DNA from: Gammaproteobacteria bacterium
GTDB lineage: Bacteria > Pseudomonadota > Gammaproteobacteria > S012-40
DNA: 64,000 nt
Assembly: GCA_919902765.1 (NCBI GenBank)
Contig: CAKKRP010000023.1
Span: 1 to 64,000 of the forward strand
Reading direction: 5' to 3'
The position numbers and the translations under genes were made by a program. A model generated the notes under the pieces. It did not search any database and was not told where the DNA came from. It worked only from the letters and a program-made list of their open reading frames with translations. This document shows, in pieces, positions 61,789 through 64,000 of this stretch (its first letter is position 1; each line of letters opens with the position of its first letter).

Positions 61789-63764
61789 TACCTGAACTTG
61801 GACATTTTGCCCTAATCATCGCGCTGTTGCTGGCGCTGACGCAATGCGTATTGCCGTTAGTCGGCGCGCAGCGCGGCATTACCTCTTGGATGGCGGTCGC
61901 GCGACCGGCGGCGGTGGGACAATTCGGATTTATTCTGATTGCGTTTAGCTGTTTGGTCTACACCTTTGTCACCAATGACTTCACCGTCGCGTATGCCGCG
62001 CAACAGTCCAATTCAAAATTGCCCGTCATGTATCGCGTCGCCGGGGTGTGGGGCGGTCACGAAGGGTCGATGTTATTGTGGGTGTTTATGCTGAGTGCCT
62101 GGACGCTGGCCGTCACCGCCTTTAGCCGCCATTTACCGAACGATATGGTGTCGCGCGTGATCGGCGTGTTGGGTTTTATCTCGTTTGGTTTTATATTATT
62201 TGTCTTGTTGACCTCCAATCCGTTTGAACGCTTGTTGCCCGGCGCCGAAGACGGGCGCGATTTGAATCCCTTGTTGCAAGACCCGGGTTTGATTATTCAT
62301 CCGCCGATGTTGTACATGGGTTATGTCGGATTCTCTGTTGCGTTCGCGTTCGCGATCGCGGCCTTGATCGGTGGAAAACTCGATGCCACGTGGGCGCGTT
62401 GGTCGCGCCCGTGGACGACCGTGGCGTGGGTATTTTTGACTGGCGGTGTTGCGCTGGGTAGCTGGTGGGCGTATTACGAACTCGGGTGGGGCGGATGGTG
62501 GTTCTGGGACCCGGTGGAAAACGCGTCTTTCATGCCTTGGTTGGTCGGCACCGCACTCATACATTCATTGGCGGTGACCGAAAAACGCGGCACGTTTAAA
62601 AATTGGACCGTGTTATTGGCCTTGTGTACATTTTCCTTGAGTTTGCTTGGTACATTCTTAGTACGCTCCGGTGTATTAACCTCGGTGCATGCCTTCGCAA
62701 CCGATCCTGAGCGTGGCGGATTTATCCTGATGTTCCTCGCCATCGTGGTTGGCAGTTCCTTGCTGTTATACGCCTGGCGCGCGCCCACAGTGGGCTTGGG
62801 CGGTCGTTTCGGTATGATCTCGCGCGAATCGTTATTGCTGACCAATAATGTGTTGTTATTAGTGGCCGCAGGCGCGGTGTTGTTGGGCACACTATATCCT
62901 TTATTGATGGATGCGCTGGGTCAAGGCAAGATATCTGTCGGACCACCGTATTTTAACGCGATATTCGTGCCCTTGATGACCCCCTTGGTATTCCTGATGG
63001 CAATAGGCCCCATCGCGCGTTGGAAAAATGCCGATGTGCCGGAAATCATCGACCGCTTGAAATGGGCCTTTGGCGTCAGTGTGGTCACGGCGCTGGTGCT
63101 GCCGTTTGTGATGGGGCATTGGTCTTGGTTGGTAAGCCTCGGGCTGTTTATGGCGACCTGGATATTTTCCAGTATCATCGCTAGCATTTGGCGTCGCGCT
63201 AAAACACGCGCAGTGGCCGGCGTGGAGAGTGGCTCTGCGTCATTGAGTTATTACGGCATGCAATTGGCGCATACCGGTGTTGCCGTGTTCATCGTCGGTG
63301 TGACCTTGGTTCTAGGTTACGAAGAACAAAAAGACGTGCGCATGGACATCGGCGATACCGTACAGTTAGGTGAATATTCCTTCCGTTTCGATGGCGTGCA
63401 AACGGTGCCGGGTCCCAATTACGAGGCCACGCGTGGCCGTTTGACGGTGTTCAAAAATAATAAACCGTTTGCGCTGATGGAGCCGGAAAAACGCATTTAT
63501 ATCGTACAACAAATGCCGATGACCGAAGCCGCGATCAGGCCCAGTTTGTTCGGCGATTTATACGCATCCCTGGGTGAGCCCGTGAGCGGCGGCGCGTGGA
63601 GCGTGCGCGTGTATCATAAACCCTTTGTCGATTGGATATGGGGCGGCTGTTTTATCATGCTGATGGGCGGTGTGTTGGCGATTTCAGATAGACGTTATCG
63701 TTTATCCAAGGTGCGGGCTGCGGCGCGTGTAGACATTCAAATGCCGGCGGGGGTAAAAGGCTAA
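61785..63764 (+). CDS. ccmF: Heme lyase CcmF
   Basis: WWD 'GWGGWWFWDPVENASFMPWLVGTALIHSL'. Confidence 0.97.
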   Translation: MIPELGHFALIIALLLALTQCVLPLVGAQRGITSWMAVARPAAVGQFGFILIAFSCLVYTFVTNDFTVAYAAQQSNSKLPVMYRVAGVWGGHEGSMLLWVFMLSAWTLAVTAFSRHLPNDMVSRVIGVLGFISFGFILFVLLTSNPFERLLPGAEDGRDLNPLLQDPGLIIHPPMLYMGYVGFSVAFAFAIAALIGGKLDATWARWSRPWTTVAWVFLTGGVALGSWWAYYELGWGGWWFWDPVENASFMPWLVGTALIHSLAVTEKRGTFKNWTVLLALCTFSLSLLGTFLVRSGVLTSVHAFATDPERGGFILMFLAIVVGSSLLLYAWRAPTVGLGGRFGMISRESLLLTNNVLLLVAAGAVLLGTLYPLLMDALGQGKISVGPPYFNAIFVPLMTPLVFLMAIGPIARWKNADVPEIIDRLKWAFGVSVVTALVLPFVMGHWSWLVSLGLFMATWIFSSIIASIWRRAKTRAVAGVESGSASLSYYGMQLAHTGVAVFIVGVTLVLGYEEQKDVRMDIGDTVQLGEYSFRFDGVQTVPGPNYEATRGRLTVFKNNKPFALMEPEKRIYIVQQMPMTEAAIRPSLFGDLYASLGEPVSGGAWSVRVYHKPFVDWIWGGCFIMLMGGVLAISDRRYRLSKVRAAARVDIQMPAGVKG

Positions 63765-64000
63765 TGTTGCGTTATGCATTTCCTATCGTCGCATTTTTTA
63801 TTTTGGTGTTTTTTTTATATCGTGGATTGTCGCTGAAACCCAGCGAGATTCCTTCGCCGCTGATAGATAAACCCGCCCCGGCGTTTACACTGCCGCAGGT
63901 GTTGAACGAGCAACAGACATTTACACCTGCACAGATGAAGGGCAAGGTGTGGATGTTAAACGTGTGGGCCTCGTGGTGTCCGTCGTGTCGCGACGAACAT
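63764..64000 (+). CDS. ccmG: CcmG/DsbE thioredoxin-like protein (truncated by window end)
   Basis: 'LPQVLNEQQTFTPAQMKGKVWMLNVWASWCPSCRDEH'. Confidence 0.93.
   Translation, partial: MLRYAFPIVAFFILVFFLYRGLSLKPSEIPSPLIDKPAPAFTLPQVLNEQQTFTPAQMKGKVWMLNVWASWCPSCRDEH

Noticed and set aside
1-64000. CRISPR arrays, prophage, toxin-antitoxin or restriction systems
   Set aside because: No regularly spaced repeats, phage structural genes or defence-gene signatures were seen

Overview
64-kb window of a gammaproteobacterial-type chromosome. A core backbone is recognisable: the isc operon with cysE, rlmN-pilW-rodZ-hisS-yfgM-bamB-der, dapA-bamC-purC, and ccmABCDEFG. The main accessory locus (about 1.58-15.5 kb, all + strand) encodes a tetraheme cytochrome with exactly four spare His for bis-His ligation, a parvulin PPIase, a 641-aa outer-membrane beta-barrel, three triheme c7-type cytochromes, a cupredoxin-domain lipoprotein, two NHL beta-propeller proteins, an 11-heme cytochrome whose N-terminus is paralogous to the tetraheme protein, and a choice-of-anchor-V/PKD triheme cytochrome with a C-terminal sorting-like tail. 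I interpret it as a candidate extracellular electron transfer or cytochrome-nanowire secretion and assembly system. A separate monoheme cytochrome-porin fusion (Cyc2-like) lies at 31.6-32.9 kb. A probable CsrA/RsmA-sequestering sRNA (7 GGA motifs in about 85 nt, GGA-presenting hairpins, strong terminator) lies in the intergenic region at about 44.71-44.84 kb. The left end carries an ExeA/TniB-like transposition ATPase with a truncated transposase. All functional calls come from reading motifs and from memory of families; no searches were run.
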